Source: Anaeromyces robustus
Taxonomy: Eukaryota; Neocallimastigomycota; Neocallimastigomycetes; Neocallimastigales; Neocallimastigaceae
Direction: 5' to 3'
Length of the DNA stretch: 64,000 nt
Assembly (NCBI GenBank): GCA_002104895.1
Contig: MCFG01000257.1
Coordinates: 1 to 64,000, forward strand
Shown: positions 1-12,495 of the stretch, piece after piece
Position numbering within the stretch: position 1 is the stretch's first letter
Layout of the letters: each line of letters opens with the position of its first letter
Made by a program: the position numbers and the translations under genes
The notes under the pieces: generated by a model
What the model was told of the DNA's origin: nothing
The model's database searches: none
Seen by the model: the letters and a program-made list of their open reading frames with translations, nothing else

Positions 1-1178
1 TTTTTTACTTTTACTTTTATATTTTACATATTAAAATTTTGTATACAATAAAATAATGGATTTTGATAACATATTATTATATATTTAGTAAATAATAATA
101 ATAATAATAATAACAATTTATAATAATATACAAAAATATAAAATGTTTAATTAAATTCTATTCATTCTCCACCAATTAAAAAATAAAAAATACAAATAGT
201 TAAAAAAATATTTGATATATTAATTAATAGATTTGTATATTTATTAAATTATATTATAATATATAAACTCTTAAAGTTAATGATGAAATCTTTTGTAATG
301 ATTATATATAAATAATTTAATTTTATATTATATTTTATATTTTATATATGAATTTGATAACATCTTAGGCAAAATTTTACTAGAAATCAATAAATTTATG
401 GTTTATTTCTCTTTGGTAAAATATCAAAAAATTCCACATTATTAAATATTCTATTTTAATTATTGATTGAGATTTATTACATTTGATTATTTATATTGTT
501 AAATAATTTATTTATATATATATATAATAAAAATATAATATATTCTAATATTTACTTTTATATATAATTAATAATATATTATTAAATATAAAAGCATTAT
601 TATTATATTATAACAATAATAACAAGTAATAAGTAATCATTAAAAAAAAAAATTATTTATTTTTGTTTAATTTTTGTTTTATTTTTTTATAAAATTTATA
701 TAAAATAGAAATTTTAATGAATTAGAATTTTTATTTTAATATATAATAAAACGTCATATGTAAATTCTATGAAACAATAAAATATTTATTTTATTTATTT
801 ATTTTTATTTTTTTTAGGAAAGGTAAATATAATAATACTTATTTCCCCTCTTTTTTATTACTTATTATTAAGATATTTAAAAAGATTAATTTTAATATAT
901 TGTCTTAATTACTATTGAAGACAAGACAATAATATCTTATTATCAAATAAATGAATTTGTATTTATTATTTATTATTATTATTTTAAAATTTATAAATAT
1001 AAAAGTTTAAATTGTATAAATTATTAATATAGTTTTTTTTTTTTTTTTTTTTAATTTATTATATATATGTATTTGAAAAAAAAAAAAAAAAATACTATCT
1101 TATTTCTTTATTTATTCAATTTAATATTTTAATATATTATTTATCTCTTAAAAAGGTTATTATTTAAGTTAATAAAAA
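1..1178. other. AT-rich intergenic stretch
   Basis: No gene is visible. The stretch is almost pure A/T with homopolymer tracts, including a T run near 1033-1052 and an A run near 1077-1091. The last 100 bases would hold the promoter and 5' leader of the carrier gene that starts at 1179, but no specific site can be named. Confidence 0.6.
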
Positions 1179-2423
1179 ATGTCAGGAAGAACTTTAAGAC
1201 CAGAAAAATTTGAAGTATCAAAAGAAATTGAAAAACCAAAAAATGAAAAGAAATATAAAATCGTACCAAGTAATATTTTTACATCATTTTTAATTGGTAC
1301 TTTTTCAGGTGTTTGTGCTGGTAAATATCCTATATTATTCTATATAAATCAGTTTTATTTATTTCATAGTTTTAATTATAATATTTTTTTTTATCAAAAA
1401 AAAAAAAAAAAAAAAAAAAAAAAGAAACTGTTTATTATCCAATTGAGAAAAGATATAAACCACATTTATATGATGCCCCAAAGAACAATCCTTTACATTT
1501 AAAAAAATATATTCATATAAATGGTGTTTTCAAGGATGTATTTAATAATATTTTCTTTAATTGTCCAGTAACTGGTTTTGTATTAGCCAGTTATGAAATC
1601 ATGAAAGTTCCTGTTCGTAATCGTTTCCCAAATATTAATCCTGTTGAATTAGCCTATGGTGCTGGTTCAATTGGTGTTCTTTTAGAAAACAGTATTTGGC
1701 TTCCATATTCTAGAATTCATCAATACCGTTTAATTAATAACCAAAAACAAATGAACTTCTTTAAATCTGGTGCTGCTTTTGTTAAAAATGAAGGTTTACT
1801 TAAGTTATGGAAGGGTTACTGGAACAGTTACTTTGCGTATGTATATTATTTCTATATTCTATATATAGTGTTTTTAATTTTTCTTTTTTCTTTTTTTTAT
1901 ATTATAATAAATATTATTTCCATTATATCTTATATTTAATTTTTATTATTTTATACTAAAATACTTATTATTATTTTCAATATAATTAATTATTTAATAA
2001 TTATAAATATATAGTACTATGCCATTCTTAGTTACATTCTTCGCTTTTGATGAAATTTACCAAAGAGCTATTATCGAATACAATAAACGTAATCACCCAG
2101 AAAAACCAATACCATTCTATTATCCAGGTATTGGTAGTATTGCTGCTAGTATGACTAGTATTTTTATTACTACTCCATTAGAATACTTACGTGTTAGTGT
2201 TGTTACTAAGAAAAAGCTTGGTAGTGAACAAGGTAAGGCTTTAGCTAAACAATTAAAGACTGACTCAGTATATAAGGCACCAAGATTCGGTGTAAGAAAA
2301 ATTTCTGGACCTGTATTAGGTAGAGCTATTGCTAATACTAAAATGCTTCCAAAGATTATTCAAGCTAATGTTAAGGGTCCATCTGTTAAAACTATTTTAC
2401 AAAAAATTATATTTAGAAAGTAA
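1179..2423 (+). CDS. Mitochondrial carrier family (SLC25-like) protein, three exons
   Basis: The exons are 1179-1320, 1425-1836 and 2015-2423. The GT-AG introns are 104 and 178 bp, and the joined frame codes for about 320 residues, the usual size for an inner-membrane solute carrier. Three diverged repeats are visible. The first has a loosely kept signature Pro in YYPIEKRYK. The second has a degenerate signature (WLPYSR) followed by a typical NEGLLKLWKG segment. The third has a canonical P-x-E-x-x-R motif (TTPLEYLR). Hydrophobic helices precede each signature, for example in the GTFSGVCAG region. Family knowledge places such carriers in the inner membrane of mitochondria or hydrogenosomes. 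The substrate cannot be told, and the two weak signatures mean it is not a standard ADP/ATP carrier. The C-terminal 90 residues are basic and diverged, so the third repeat may be incomplete. Confidence 0.82.
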
Positions 2424-2488
2424 ACAAATTAAAAGAAAAAAAGAAAAGAAAGAAAGAAAGTATATATATATAAAGGATTTATAGGATT

Positions 2489-2526
<38 letters not shown>

Positions 2527-2723
2527 AAAGGAAAGGAATGAAAGTAAGAGAAAGAAAAAATTAATAATTTACGAAAAGGAATTAATTAACAAAAGAAATT
2601 TATAATAATAATTTTATAATAATCAAAATTAAAATAATTTGATTATTATTTTTATTATAATTACTTTCATTTTATGTATATCATTAATTGCAAATTCTTA
2701 AAGATTTATCATATTTTCTTTCT

Positions 2724-2757
<34 letters not shown>

Positions 2758-3748
2758 CTAAATAGATTTATTAGTAGATATATAAATTATTTGTATAAAA
2801 ATATACATATATATAAATTATATATGTATATTTTTATAATTTTATATACAATATGTAAAACTTTTTTTTAACTATATAATTATATAGTAATAAATATTTC
2901 CTTTTTTTTTTTTTTTTTTCTTTATTAATTTTATTATATATATTTTTAATGTTAAATATTCTACATCTACACAAAAATAAAAAATAAAAAATAATTGAAA
3001 ATTATATTAAATCTAAAAGTTTTGGTTTTTATAATTTTTATTTAATTTATATATCATAAAACATACGATTAATTTTTTGTTTTGTTTTTATTTTTATTTT
3101 TATTTTTATTTTTATTTTTATTTAAATATATATATTATTTTAAAAAAAGTTATGATTGATAATTTCCTTTAATAATTATTATTTGTTATATTTCGATGCA
3201 TATTTTAGTTGTTTCTGTTACCAATGTTTTTACTGTTATAATTATTTATAATCATTGTCTATTATTATTGTATAATTAATGGTATTAAACTTTTTTATTG
3301 CTGTTATTATTATTATTGATTGATTAATTAATTTGTTGATTTAGTTATACGTTTAGTTATACGATAGATAGAAATAGTTTTTATTTTTTAATAAATTAAC
3401 CCTTGATAATTAATCCTTAACAATTATAATTTTTATAATTATAAAAATATATATAATTTAAAGATATTAAAATTTTTATTAATTAAAAATTTATTATTAT
3501 AAATAAATTATATATATGACAATTTATTCTTAATATTCTTAAATAATAATAAAAGTGTTCTCGTTTTCAAAAGTTTAAAAATTTAGAATTTATAATAATT
3601 AAAATTATCGATTAATATTATTTTAAATTATTGAGAATAAATTTGAAAAAGAATTATATATGATAAATTCAATTTTTATTTTTTGAACATGAATATAGAA
3701 TAATCATTTTTATTATATATAATATATTATTATAATAATAATAACAAT

Positions 3749-3787
<39 letters not shown>

Positions 3788-4171
3788 AAGGGTAATTGAA
3801 ATTTTTGATAAAAAGAAAAAAATATTATGTATATATACCTGAAATGAAATTTAATATTATAAAACATAGACAATACTTTATGCATTTATAAAACTTACAA
3901 ATTTAAAAGTTTTTTAAAATAATATAAATGAAAAAAAAGAAAAATTTATATATATATATATTTTAACAAATAGCCTTGAATTCTTATTAGATACAACAAA
4001 TTTATTACAAAATATATGAATATTAAATATATAACTGAGATTTTAATAGTATAATTTAAAATAATTATTTTAAAATATTATTATATAGTTTTAATAATAA
4101 TAAAAGAAAGAAAAAAGAAAAAAGAAAAAGAAAAAGAAAAAAAAGAGAAAAAAAAATTAAGATAAAAGAAA
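2424..4171. other. Intergenic stretch with simple repeats
   Basis: No gene is supported. It holds long A and T tracts (A run near 2495-2523, T runs near 2728-2754 and 2902-2919), a short TTTTTA array near 3087-3125 and an AT dinucleotide run near 3760-3782. The purine-rich tract at 4105-4171 is the leader of the next gene. Confidence 0.6.
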
Positions 4172-7100
4172 ATGCAATATAGTAATATTATACTGTATTT
4201 TTTTTTAATTATCGGAATATTTAAAGAAGTTCACTCATTTACTTTTTATCTAAATAAAAATAATTATCAATATTATTATTATCAGTTAAATAATGTTGAA
4301 AGAAATATATATAATGCTATTATAAATAATTTAGATTATATTATTCAAGAAAAAAAATATGTTGTTTTTAATACCACCAATCTTATTCAATCCTCTAGAA
4401 GTGGTCATTTTTCTGAATATTCAACTTATCAAAGTTTATATCTTGTTTTTGAGAAACAATTAGAGGAATTTCGAAATTACTTTATAAATGCAAAATATGC
4501 AGCTCGTTATGATTATCCTGAATTAAGTTTTATTGATTGGGATGCTCTAGATATAGATTATGGAAGTAATGGTAAATTAATTTTAATTCATAAAGAAAAA
4601 ATTATTGAAATTGATAACTCGGTATTAAATACAAATAATAGTGCTAATGAAAGTATTAGATATAAAAAATCTTATAAATATTTATATAAAAGTTTATCAT
4701 CTACCATTAATAATAAAGATAGTCTTTCAAATTTTATGAATCAACAAACAGAATTTATTTATTATGATATTATTAAAGATGCCTTTGTAGACGTACCAAT
4801 TATTGTAACAGACGAATATTATTGGTCAGTATCTAGTTTAAACTATGGTATTAATACCATAATTAATAATATAATAGAAAATATTTATAAAAAGGTTAAA
4901 GAATTTGATTATGATAGAATTATTTATGGTAAGAAGAATATTACCGATCCAGTTTATTTTAATCGTAATGCTGATGAAATTTATGGTTTAATGCAATCAG
5001 GTTATGCTACTCCCATGAATTTAGCAAAATCATTTAAATCAGCTATGGATTACATTGGTATTGAATGTGTTTTAATATGGGGAAAAACATTTAAAGATAA
5101 TCATAGTGTAAATCAATCAGAAATGTGGAATTATATTAAACTTTATGATAAATGGTATAGTATTGATTTAGCTTTTAATTATTATGATACTATTAATTTA
5201 GGAACAAAGAATAAAATTAAAAGAGGATTAAATCCAAATAATTTTTTTAATCGTTCAAAATTAAAAAAAGAAAAAAGAGAAGAAGAAATAATTAATAATA
5301 ATAAAAATAATAATAATAATAACAGTTATAATGATGAAAGAAAAATAGTTAAAAAGGATTCACCACCATATACATTATATGGATCAAAAACAATATATTC
5401 ATATTTAATAGAAGATAGTACAATTTTTACTACTGAAGATTCTTTTTTTGCATTTCCAAAACTTTATCAACAAGATTATGAATTATATATGGTTCCTAAA
5501 ATAACTGAAAATCAATACAATATTACAAAATTAAATGAGTTACAAACAACAGAAAAAAATATTAATAATGTTAATATGAAAGATAAATTATTGGATGAAA
5601 ATCAAGTTAATTTAGATAAAAGAAAAACTGAAAATTATAATATGTTTGTAAATACGAAAATTAAGACAGTTGAATTTAAAATGAATAATAAAGATTTATT
5701 AGAAAACATTATATTATCTTATGATATATATTCTGAAAATTTTGATGTTAACAGTATGTCTTATTTATTAGTAAAAAGAGTTAAAGAAACACAAAAAGTT
5801 AAATTATATAAAAATGTTGAACTTTTGAAAAGAGAAAAAACTAAGAAAAAAAGAGTTAAATATAAAAATGATAATGATGGTATAAATTCTTATTATACAA
5901 TTAGAAATATGAATAAGAAGGGAATAGAAGAAGAAGAAGAAGAAGAAGAAGATAATAATAATAATAATAATGTTTATTTCTATCATAACAATGATTATTT
6001 TACCACAATAAATCTATCATCTATTTATAATAGTTCAATCAATAAAAAGAACATAAAAAATAATGAACATAATATTAATAATAATATAACAAATACTTTT
6101 AATGATAACAATAATAATAATGATGATGAAGATGATGATAATTATAGTTATAGTAATATGCAAATTAATCCATTAGAATATACTGATAATAACAAAGATC
6201 CTTCATTACTTGTTTCTGAAAAAATCATTAATCCTTCAGAGTATACCTATGTTACAATTAATAAAGATTATACTACTTATCAATTTATTCCAGGTCATTC
6301 CTTTATTAATATAAATAAAGAGTTCACAACAAATCAATATATAACTTTTTATATTATATCAAATCCAATATCTTACTGGTATAATATTTTTGGGGAAAAC
6401 TTTTCTATTGGTACAGAAGGATATGAAGAAGTTATTGAAAATGGAGAAATAAAAGTTAAAAAATATAATGATTGGACTAAATTTTTAAATAAGTATAATA
6501 AGAAATTTGAAATTTTATATCAATCTAAATATAATTATTTTGATACATCTCTTCCTCTTACTCAATATGCTTCTTCTTTTAATTATAAAAAGAGTTCTCC
6601 ACTTCCAAATTATTATATTAATTTAAGAGCATCAAATGTTACTATTTGCTATCATCAACCATTAATTGAATATGATGAATTATCTATGGAAATTACTTAT
6701 TCCTTACTTACTCCAATTTTAAATGGAACAGAAACTAAAGCCGTATATACTTATAATAATTTAAAATTTAATTCAGATAGTAATTGCATAGAATTTGAAT
6801 TTATCCCAGATTTAAGTTTATCCAATATTATTTATTATTTCCAAATTAACGGTCTTTATGATAAAAATTTCTTAGCACCAGCTTCTTTTAGTTATATTAT
6901 ATATCCTAATCAAGATCATGAATTTCAAAGAAATGTATTTTATCAGACAGTTTTGACTGATATTTCACCAATATCAAAAGTATCATATTGTATTCCATAT
7001 GACACTTTTGATACAGAAGCCTTTTTATTTTATGATACTCAAAATAATGTATTTTATAAAAATGATATTAAAATTTCATCTAAACCAATTCAAAAGGAAA

Positions 7101-9019
7101 TTAAAACCAAATTAGGAAATATTCTTAAACAAAAGGAAAAAAGTTATAATGAAAAAGCCATTAATACAGAATTTTTAGCAGAATTTGATATTAAGGCTAC
7201 AACTGGTGTAACGTTAAAAGCTATTTCACCATTTGAATTATTAATTCCATGGTCAAATCAATTTAAAAAATATAATTATGATACGTATAAATGTTATTCT
7301 TTCAATAAAGATAATGATGGTAATCCTAAAAATATAAGTAACTGTTCACTTAAATTTTTTACTCATGGTGTCATCACAAGAATACGTTCATTACAATATA
7401 TTTGGATTATATCTTTTAAATCAGAATCTTCTACGGTTTCTGATGCATTAAAAAATAAATCTTATACTATTTCATATTCAATATATAAAAATGTTATAGA
7501 AGGAAATGATTTATCAATAAGTAGTACTAACATTAATTCAGTTGAAGAAAATCTTAATTATAATATTGTTATAGAAAGTAAGGTAACGAATAAAACTAAT
7601 TCAAATAATATCAACAATTATAGAAATGTAAGAAAATTTACTAATATATATAATGATAATAACAACAATAATAACTATAATAATGAAGAAGAAAAAGAAG
7701 AAAATGATGATGATGATGATTATGATTATATTATTAATAATTATAATAAAAAGCAAAAAGATATATGTAAGACTTTAGATATTCTTTATAAGAAAAAATT
7801 GAATGGTTTAAATTCATCACCTATCAATATAATTATTAATGGTGAATATAATTGTTACTTTGATTTAAAACATCGATACTATTATTATTGTTTTAATAAA
7901 AAAACAAATGAAATAATTTCCAGAGTTAAAGGAAAATGTTACATTGAACAAAGGGGAGATGATAAAAATAATTCCCAAATTAAAAAAATGAAGATAAAAG
8001 AAGAAGGAAAAAGAGATAGCAGTTTACTTTTTAATGATAATAGTGATATTGTAATGAATTTACAAAAAGTTACTGATATAGAAACTTCTATTCCAAATGT
8101 AGGTATGGAAAATACATTAATTTATTTCTCAGTAGTATCACCATCAAATTACGGTATTAAAGAAATTTCAATTAAAAAAAAGAAAACTGGAGAAGTTATG
8201 TTTAATAGTTCATCTAATAAAAAAGTTATTGAATGTATAAGTATTAATCAATCTTATCGTTTTCTTATGCCATCTTATCCTATAGAATTATCCATTGAAT
8301 TTGCTAGTAATAATCTTAAAGTAGAATATATTATTATAGAAGATTATAAAATTAATATTATAGAAGGAAAATACACTTATTATGCTGTTATTAAAGATAA
8401 AAGTGATATAACAGAAAAACCAATTGTTATTAAAACAGAAAATTTATATGTTACTTATACAATATCTTATTTTATTTTAAAGGAAGAAATTTATATTACA
8501 TTTATTGCTCCTAATAATGAATATCTTTCATATACTATTCGATATATATCAAAATATGATGATGAAGATCAATCTTCTGTATCAATGTTATATATTCAGA
8601 AAAAACCAGTTCAACCTTATATTTATAATTCCTATGTTTTTATTTATTGTAATCCAGATCCTGAAATAGCTTATCAAGATCTTATTGATAAAATTAGTAT
8701 AAAAGATTTAGGTACGGCAACTCTATCATCAGATGTTCAAGGTAATAAAATTTTAGTGAAAATTACAGCAGAAAATAAATATAATTATACATTATATACT
8801 ATAGTTCCAATTAATAAAGAGGATGAGACTTATCCATTATTTTGTATGACAAGTCTAATTGATAATGATTTAAATTCAGAAAAAGAAAATAATAATGATA
8901 ATTCAGATAATCACTCATCATTTTCTTTTTCATTAAAATTTAACTATCTTAATAATAATAATATTGTAAATAGTCTATTGACACTATTTATTACTTATAT
9001 ATTTTACATTTTTATTTAA
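4172..9019 (+). CDS. Giant secreted, probably GPI-anchored protein with an inactive transglutaminase-like domain
   Basis: This is a single exon of 1615 codons. The N-terminus is a signal peptide (hydrophobic to about residue 22, ending near EVHSF). Residues about 265-340 resemble the transglutaminase-like (TGc) fold: IYGLMQSGYA, then AKSFKSAMDYIGIECVLIWG, then MWNYIKLYDKWYSIDLAFN. In active members the first block carries the catalytic Cys and the second a His before a Trp-Asn. Here Pro281 and Glu317 occupy those places, and only the Asp (D332) remains, so catalysis is unlikely. The rest is Tyr/Asn-rich and probably beta-rich, broken by Asn and Asp/Glu runs (near residues 380, 590, 650 and 1185). 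The last ~17 residues are hydrophobic with no charged end, as in a GPI-attachment signal. I infer a cell-wall or surface protein that uses the fold for binding. The TGc alignment is from memory, hence the moderate certainty about function. Confidence 0.8.
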   Translation: MQYSNIILYFFLIIGIFKEVHSFTFYLNKNNYQYYYYQLNNVERNIYNAIINNLDYIIQEKKYVVFNTTNLIQSSRSGHFSEYSTYQSLYLVFEKQLEEFRNYFINAKYAARYDYPELSFIDWDALDIDYGSNGKLILIHKEKIIEIDNSVLNTNNSANESIRYKKSYKYLYKSLSSTINNKDSLSNFMNQQTEFIYYDIIKDAFVDVPIIVTDEYYWSVSSLNYGINTIINNIIENIYKKVKEFDYDRIIYGKKNITDPVYFNRNADEIYGLMQSGYATPMNLAKSFKSAMDYIGIECVLIWGKTFKDNHSVNQSEMWNYIKLYDKWYSIDLAFNYYDTINLGTKNKIKRGLNPNNFFNRSKLKKEKREEEIINNNKNNNNNNSYNDERKIVKKDSPPYTLYGSKTIYSYLIEDSTIFTTEDSFFAFPKLYQQDYELYMVPKITENQYNITKLNELQTTEKNINNVNMKDKLLDENQVNLDKRKTENYNMFVNTKIKTVEFKMNNKDLLENIILSYDIYSENFDVNSMSYLLVKRVKETQKVKLYKNVELLKREKTKKKRVKYKNDNDGINSYYTIRNMNKKGIEEEEEEEEDNNNNNNVYFYHNNDYFTTINLSSIYNSSINKKNIKNNEHNINNNITNTFNDNNNNNDDEDDDNYSYSNMQINPLEYTDNNKDPSLLVSEKIINPSEYTYVTINKDYTTYQFIPGHSFININKEFTTNQYITFYIISNPISYWYNIFGENFSIGTEGYEEVIENGEIKVKKYNDWTKFLNKYNKKFEILYQSKYNYFDTSLPLTQYASSFNYKKSSPLPNYYINLRASNVTICYHQPLIEYDELSMEITYSLLTPILNGTETKAVYTYNNLKFNSDSNCIEFEFIPDLSLSNIIYYFQINGLYDKNFLAPASFSYIIYPNQDHEFQRNVFYQTVLTDISPISKVSYCIPYDTFDTEAFLFYDTQNNVFYKNDIKISSKPIQKEIKTKLGNILKQKEKSYNEKAINTEFLAEFDIKATTGVTLKAISPFELLIPWSNQFKKYNYDTYKCYSFNKDNDGNPKNISNCSLKFFTHGVITRIRSLQYIWIISFKSESSTVSDALKNKSYTISYSIYKNVIEGNDLSISSTNINSVEENLNYNIVIESKVTNKTNSNNINNYRNVRKFTNIYNDNNNNNNYNNEEEKEENDDDDDYDYIINNYNKKQKDICKTLDILYKKKLNGLNSSPINIIINGEYNCYFDLKHRYYYYCFNKKTNEIISRVKGKCYIEQRGDDKNNSQIKKMKIKEEGKRDSSLLFNDNSDIVMNLQKVTDIETSIPNVGMENTLIYFSVVSPSNYGIKEISIKKKKTGEVMFNSSSNKKVIECISINQSYRFLMPSYPIELSIEFASNNLKVEYIIIEDYKINIIEGKYTYYAVIKDKSDITEKPIVIKTENLYVTYTISYFILKEEIYITFIAPNNEYLSYTIRYISKYDDEDQSSVSMLYIQKKPVQPYIYNSYVFIYCNPDPEIAYQDLIDKISIKDLGTATLSSDVQGNKILVKITAENKYNYTLYTIVPINKEDETYPLFCMTSLIDNDLNSEKENNNDNSDNHSSFSFSLKFNYLNNNNIVNSLLTLFITYIFYIFI

Positions 9020-9647
9020 AAAATATTATAGAAAAAAAAATATTGTTTTATGAATATCAATATTAAAAGAAAAAAAAAAAAAAAAAAAACAATAACATAA
9101 ATTATTTAAAAAATTATATAATTAGTATCAAATATCAGTTATATTCAATTCAGTTTTGTTTTTCTTCATTAATGTACATATATATATATTTAAAAGTTTT
9201 GTAATTATTTAAAAAGTTTTGTAAAATTTTGGAAAAGCTATTTTTATTAATACTATATTTATTATTACAAATAATTTCAAATATAAATAATTTTTGAAAA
9301 AATAAAATAATGAAAATAATACTAAAAAAAATTACTAAAAAAAAAGCCTAAATAGATACATATAGAATATATTTATACAATTTATAATTTGTAATATTAT
9401 TAACATTAAAAAAGTAATTTAATAAAAAAAAAAAAAAAAAAACCTTTTTTTTGGTATATAAATTATTTATATCTTACACATTATTGAAAAATAATCTAAA
9501 TATTTATATATCATTTTATTAAATGATATATATATATTATGGATTTTTATTATTATATTGCTAATTTATTTAATATTATTAAATTTTAAATATATTTGTT
9601 TTAAAATTTTATATATAATATTATATTATTTCATTTATTATTATTCA

Positions 9648-9752
<105 letters not shown>

Positions 9753-9811
9753 ATTATTATTAATATTAATATTATTATTATTAATTATTTTGATTAGTTG
9801 AATATCTATTT

Positions 9812-10891
9812 TTAAAACATTTCTTCTTCATTTCCTTCTCCATTTCCTTCTCCATCACCATTATCTGGTATTTCAAATCCCTCCTGTTAATTGAAGAAAA
9901 CAATTTAAAAATTAAAAATAAAAATTAAAGTAAAAAAAAAATAATAATAAGATATAAATTAATAAAATATATAATGAATAGAATAATAATAATAACAAAA
10001 GGGAAATATATATATATATACCTCAGTACTATATAAAATAGTTTGGATATCTTTTAATACTGATGAATATTCTGGACTTTCTGGTTCAGACTTTTTTTTT
10101 TAATAAAAAAATAAAATAAAATAATAAAAATAAAACATAATTTTTATATTAAATATTGTATGTAATATTAATATTATTGAGAATTGTTAAAAATTAATAT
10201 AAAAAATAATATATAAAAGAAAAAGAAAAATATTTAAAAATTAATAATTCATGTATTTAAAATTATTTACTATTAACATTTTTCTATTTTTTATATATAA
10301 CATAAAAAAAAAAAAAAGGTTTAAAATAATGTAAATATATAATACCTCAATTTGAGTTTGTACTAATATTTCAATTTCTCGAAGTTTACCGAAATAAAAG
10401 TTTCTTTCCTTCTCTAATCCGTCAACATTCATTTTTAATTCTTCAATTTCTTCATTTAGTCCTAAAATAATTTTTTCGTATTCTTCAATCTTACTATTTT
10501 GTTTACTAATAATATATATATATATATAATAATTAATCATTATTATTAATTAATTTATTTATTTATAATTTTTGAAATATATATAATAAAATGATTATAG
10601 ATGTAATATTAATAAATAGATTATTAACAGATTATTAATAATATTAATTTAAAAAATTATATTAATTAAATAATATATATATATTATTTAATATACTCTT
10701 TTCATTAATATTTACCTAAGTGAACTATTACTATCTACTACTTTTTTCTTTTCAATTGGTCTTTTATTATTACTTAATATAGATGTTTTTCTTAGAGATG
10801 TACTATCCTTTGCTTTTAATTTATGAATTTATATATTATTTATTCATGTTATTTTAATATTTTAATAAAAAGCAAACAAATAGAAATGTTT

Positions 10892-10922
<31 letters not shown>

Positions 10923-11271
10923 GTTTGTTTAATATATTTTTTTGTTTAAAATAATATGTATTATTAATTAAATATATTATTATTATAGTAATATTCATTA
11001 ATTGATAAAATTTTATATCTAAATGACGTATTAATTAACATATTATATTTATAAATATATATATATAAATTATTTGTATATTACTTCCTCTCCTAGACAT
11101 TGGTGAATTATTATTTCTTCTAGCAAGTGCATCATATGCTTCACCATTATAATAGGTATCCCAATACTTTTTTATCCATTGTAAAAATTCTAAGTTATCT
11201 TGAAATCTACATTTAACAAGTCTTTCTACTGGAATATTCTAACAGAAATGAATAATATATATATATATATA

Positions 11272-11322
<51 letters not shown>

Positions 11323-12495
11323 CATAATTATTATTACATAAACGTAAAATATATATATATATATATAAAGTGTATTATAAAAAATGTATATTAATACTAA
11401 ATATTTATTGAATTAAATGAATTTACAATTATTTTTTTTTTTTCATTATGAATGAGTATTAAAAAATAATTTATATTATTAATAATCATTTTTTTATTCA
11501 ATAGTACGTAGTATTAGTAATATTTAAATAAAATAAAACAAAATAAAATAAAATACTAAATTCTATGTTAACTTATATAAAAATACTAGTATATATAGCA
11601 ATTATAAATTTATATACACGTTTTTTTTTTTATTATTATTTTTATATATAATTATCAAAATATTATTATATTAATTTTTTATATAATATATTATTCTTTT
11701 ATTTTCTTTTTCTTTTTCTTTTCAACTAAAACATATATTATTTTATTCTTCAATTATACTTAATAATAGATATATATATATATAATATTATATTATTATA
11801 TTACTTTATCAATAGAATTTTTTTGAAAAGCTGCTTGTAATACTTTAAAATTTTGTATATATTCAAATTCTTGGTTTGCATTAAATTTTACTTTTGATAA
11901 ATGAACTGTTCCGGCTATTTTATATATATATGAATAATTTAATTTAATATAATATAATAAAAAATAAAATAAAATTCAAATTTTTTCATACAATTAATAA
12001 AAAGTTTTTTTCATTTTTATTAAAAAAATTATAATAATTTGTTTTTTTTTTCATTTTTTTTTTTATTTCTTTTAAAATAAAGACGTATATTTACGATAAA
12101 TTGAATCAATAATTTGACAATGTGCAGCACCTATATATATTTATTAATTTTATTTTAAGTAAAACAATTTATAAAGGTACATTTAATAAAATATAGTTTA
12201 AAAGTATATTATTAATAGGTATAAATAATAATAATAAAAAAAAATTAATTAAATAATATTTAATAATAATAAATAATATTTTATTATTATATTTAATATC
12301 ATTAGTATGATTATGTATTATTACTAATAATACTAATAATATTAAACTATTATTATTTACATTAAATTATATATATATATTAAAACATTCTTTTATATAT
12401 ATATATATACCTGTTCCACATTGTTCAACTTTTGTATAATTTAATTTTAATAAATCGTTTATCCAAGCGATAAGTTCTGTTCTTGACTCACTCAT
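9812..12495 (-). CDS. EB1: EB1-family microtubule plus-end tracking protein, eight exons
   Basis: Exons in coding order are 12495-12411, 12130-12095, 11914-11805, 11238-11085, 10812-10716, 10505-10346, 10090-10022 and 9883-9812. All introns are GT-AG and the exons join in phase to about 260 residues (human EB1 has 268). Residues 1 to about 120 are a calponin-homology domain that binds the growing microtubule lattice: it starts [16 protein letters not shown], and [16 protein letters not shown] and [15 protein letters not shown] are near-diagnostic. A basic Ser/Asn linker follows. Residues about 165-237 form the coiled-coil EBH dimerisation domain, with [15 protein letters not shown] as its hallmark, then EGFEIPD and a Gly/Glu tail. 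EBH recruits partners with SxIP motifs. The protein ends EEEMF rather than the EEY/F that CAP-Gly domains bind. The start is fixed by the conserved N-terminus. The smallest exon is 36 bp. Confidence 0.96.
11269..11321. repeat. ATT microsatellite in EB1 intron 3
   Basis: A run of about 17 ATT units lies inside the third and longest (566 bp) intron of the EB1 gene, next to AT dinucleotide runs on both sides. It creates a meaningless tyrosine-rich open frame on the plus strand. Confidence 0.85.
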
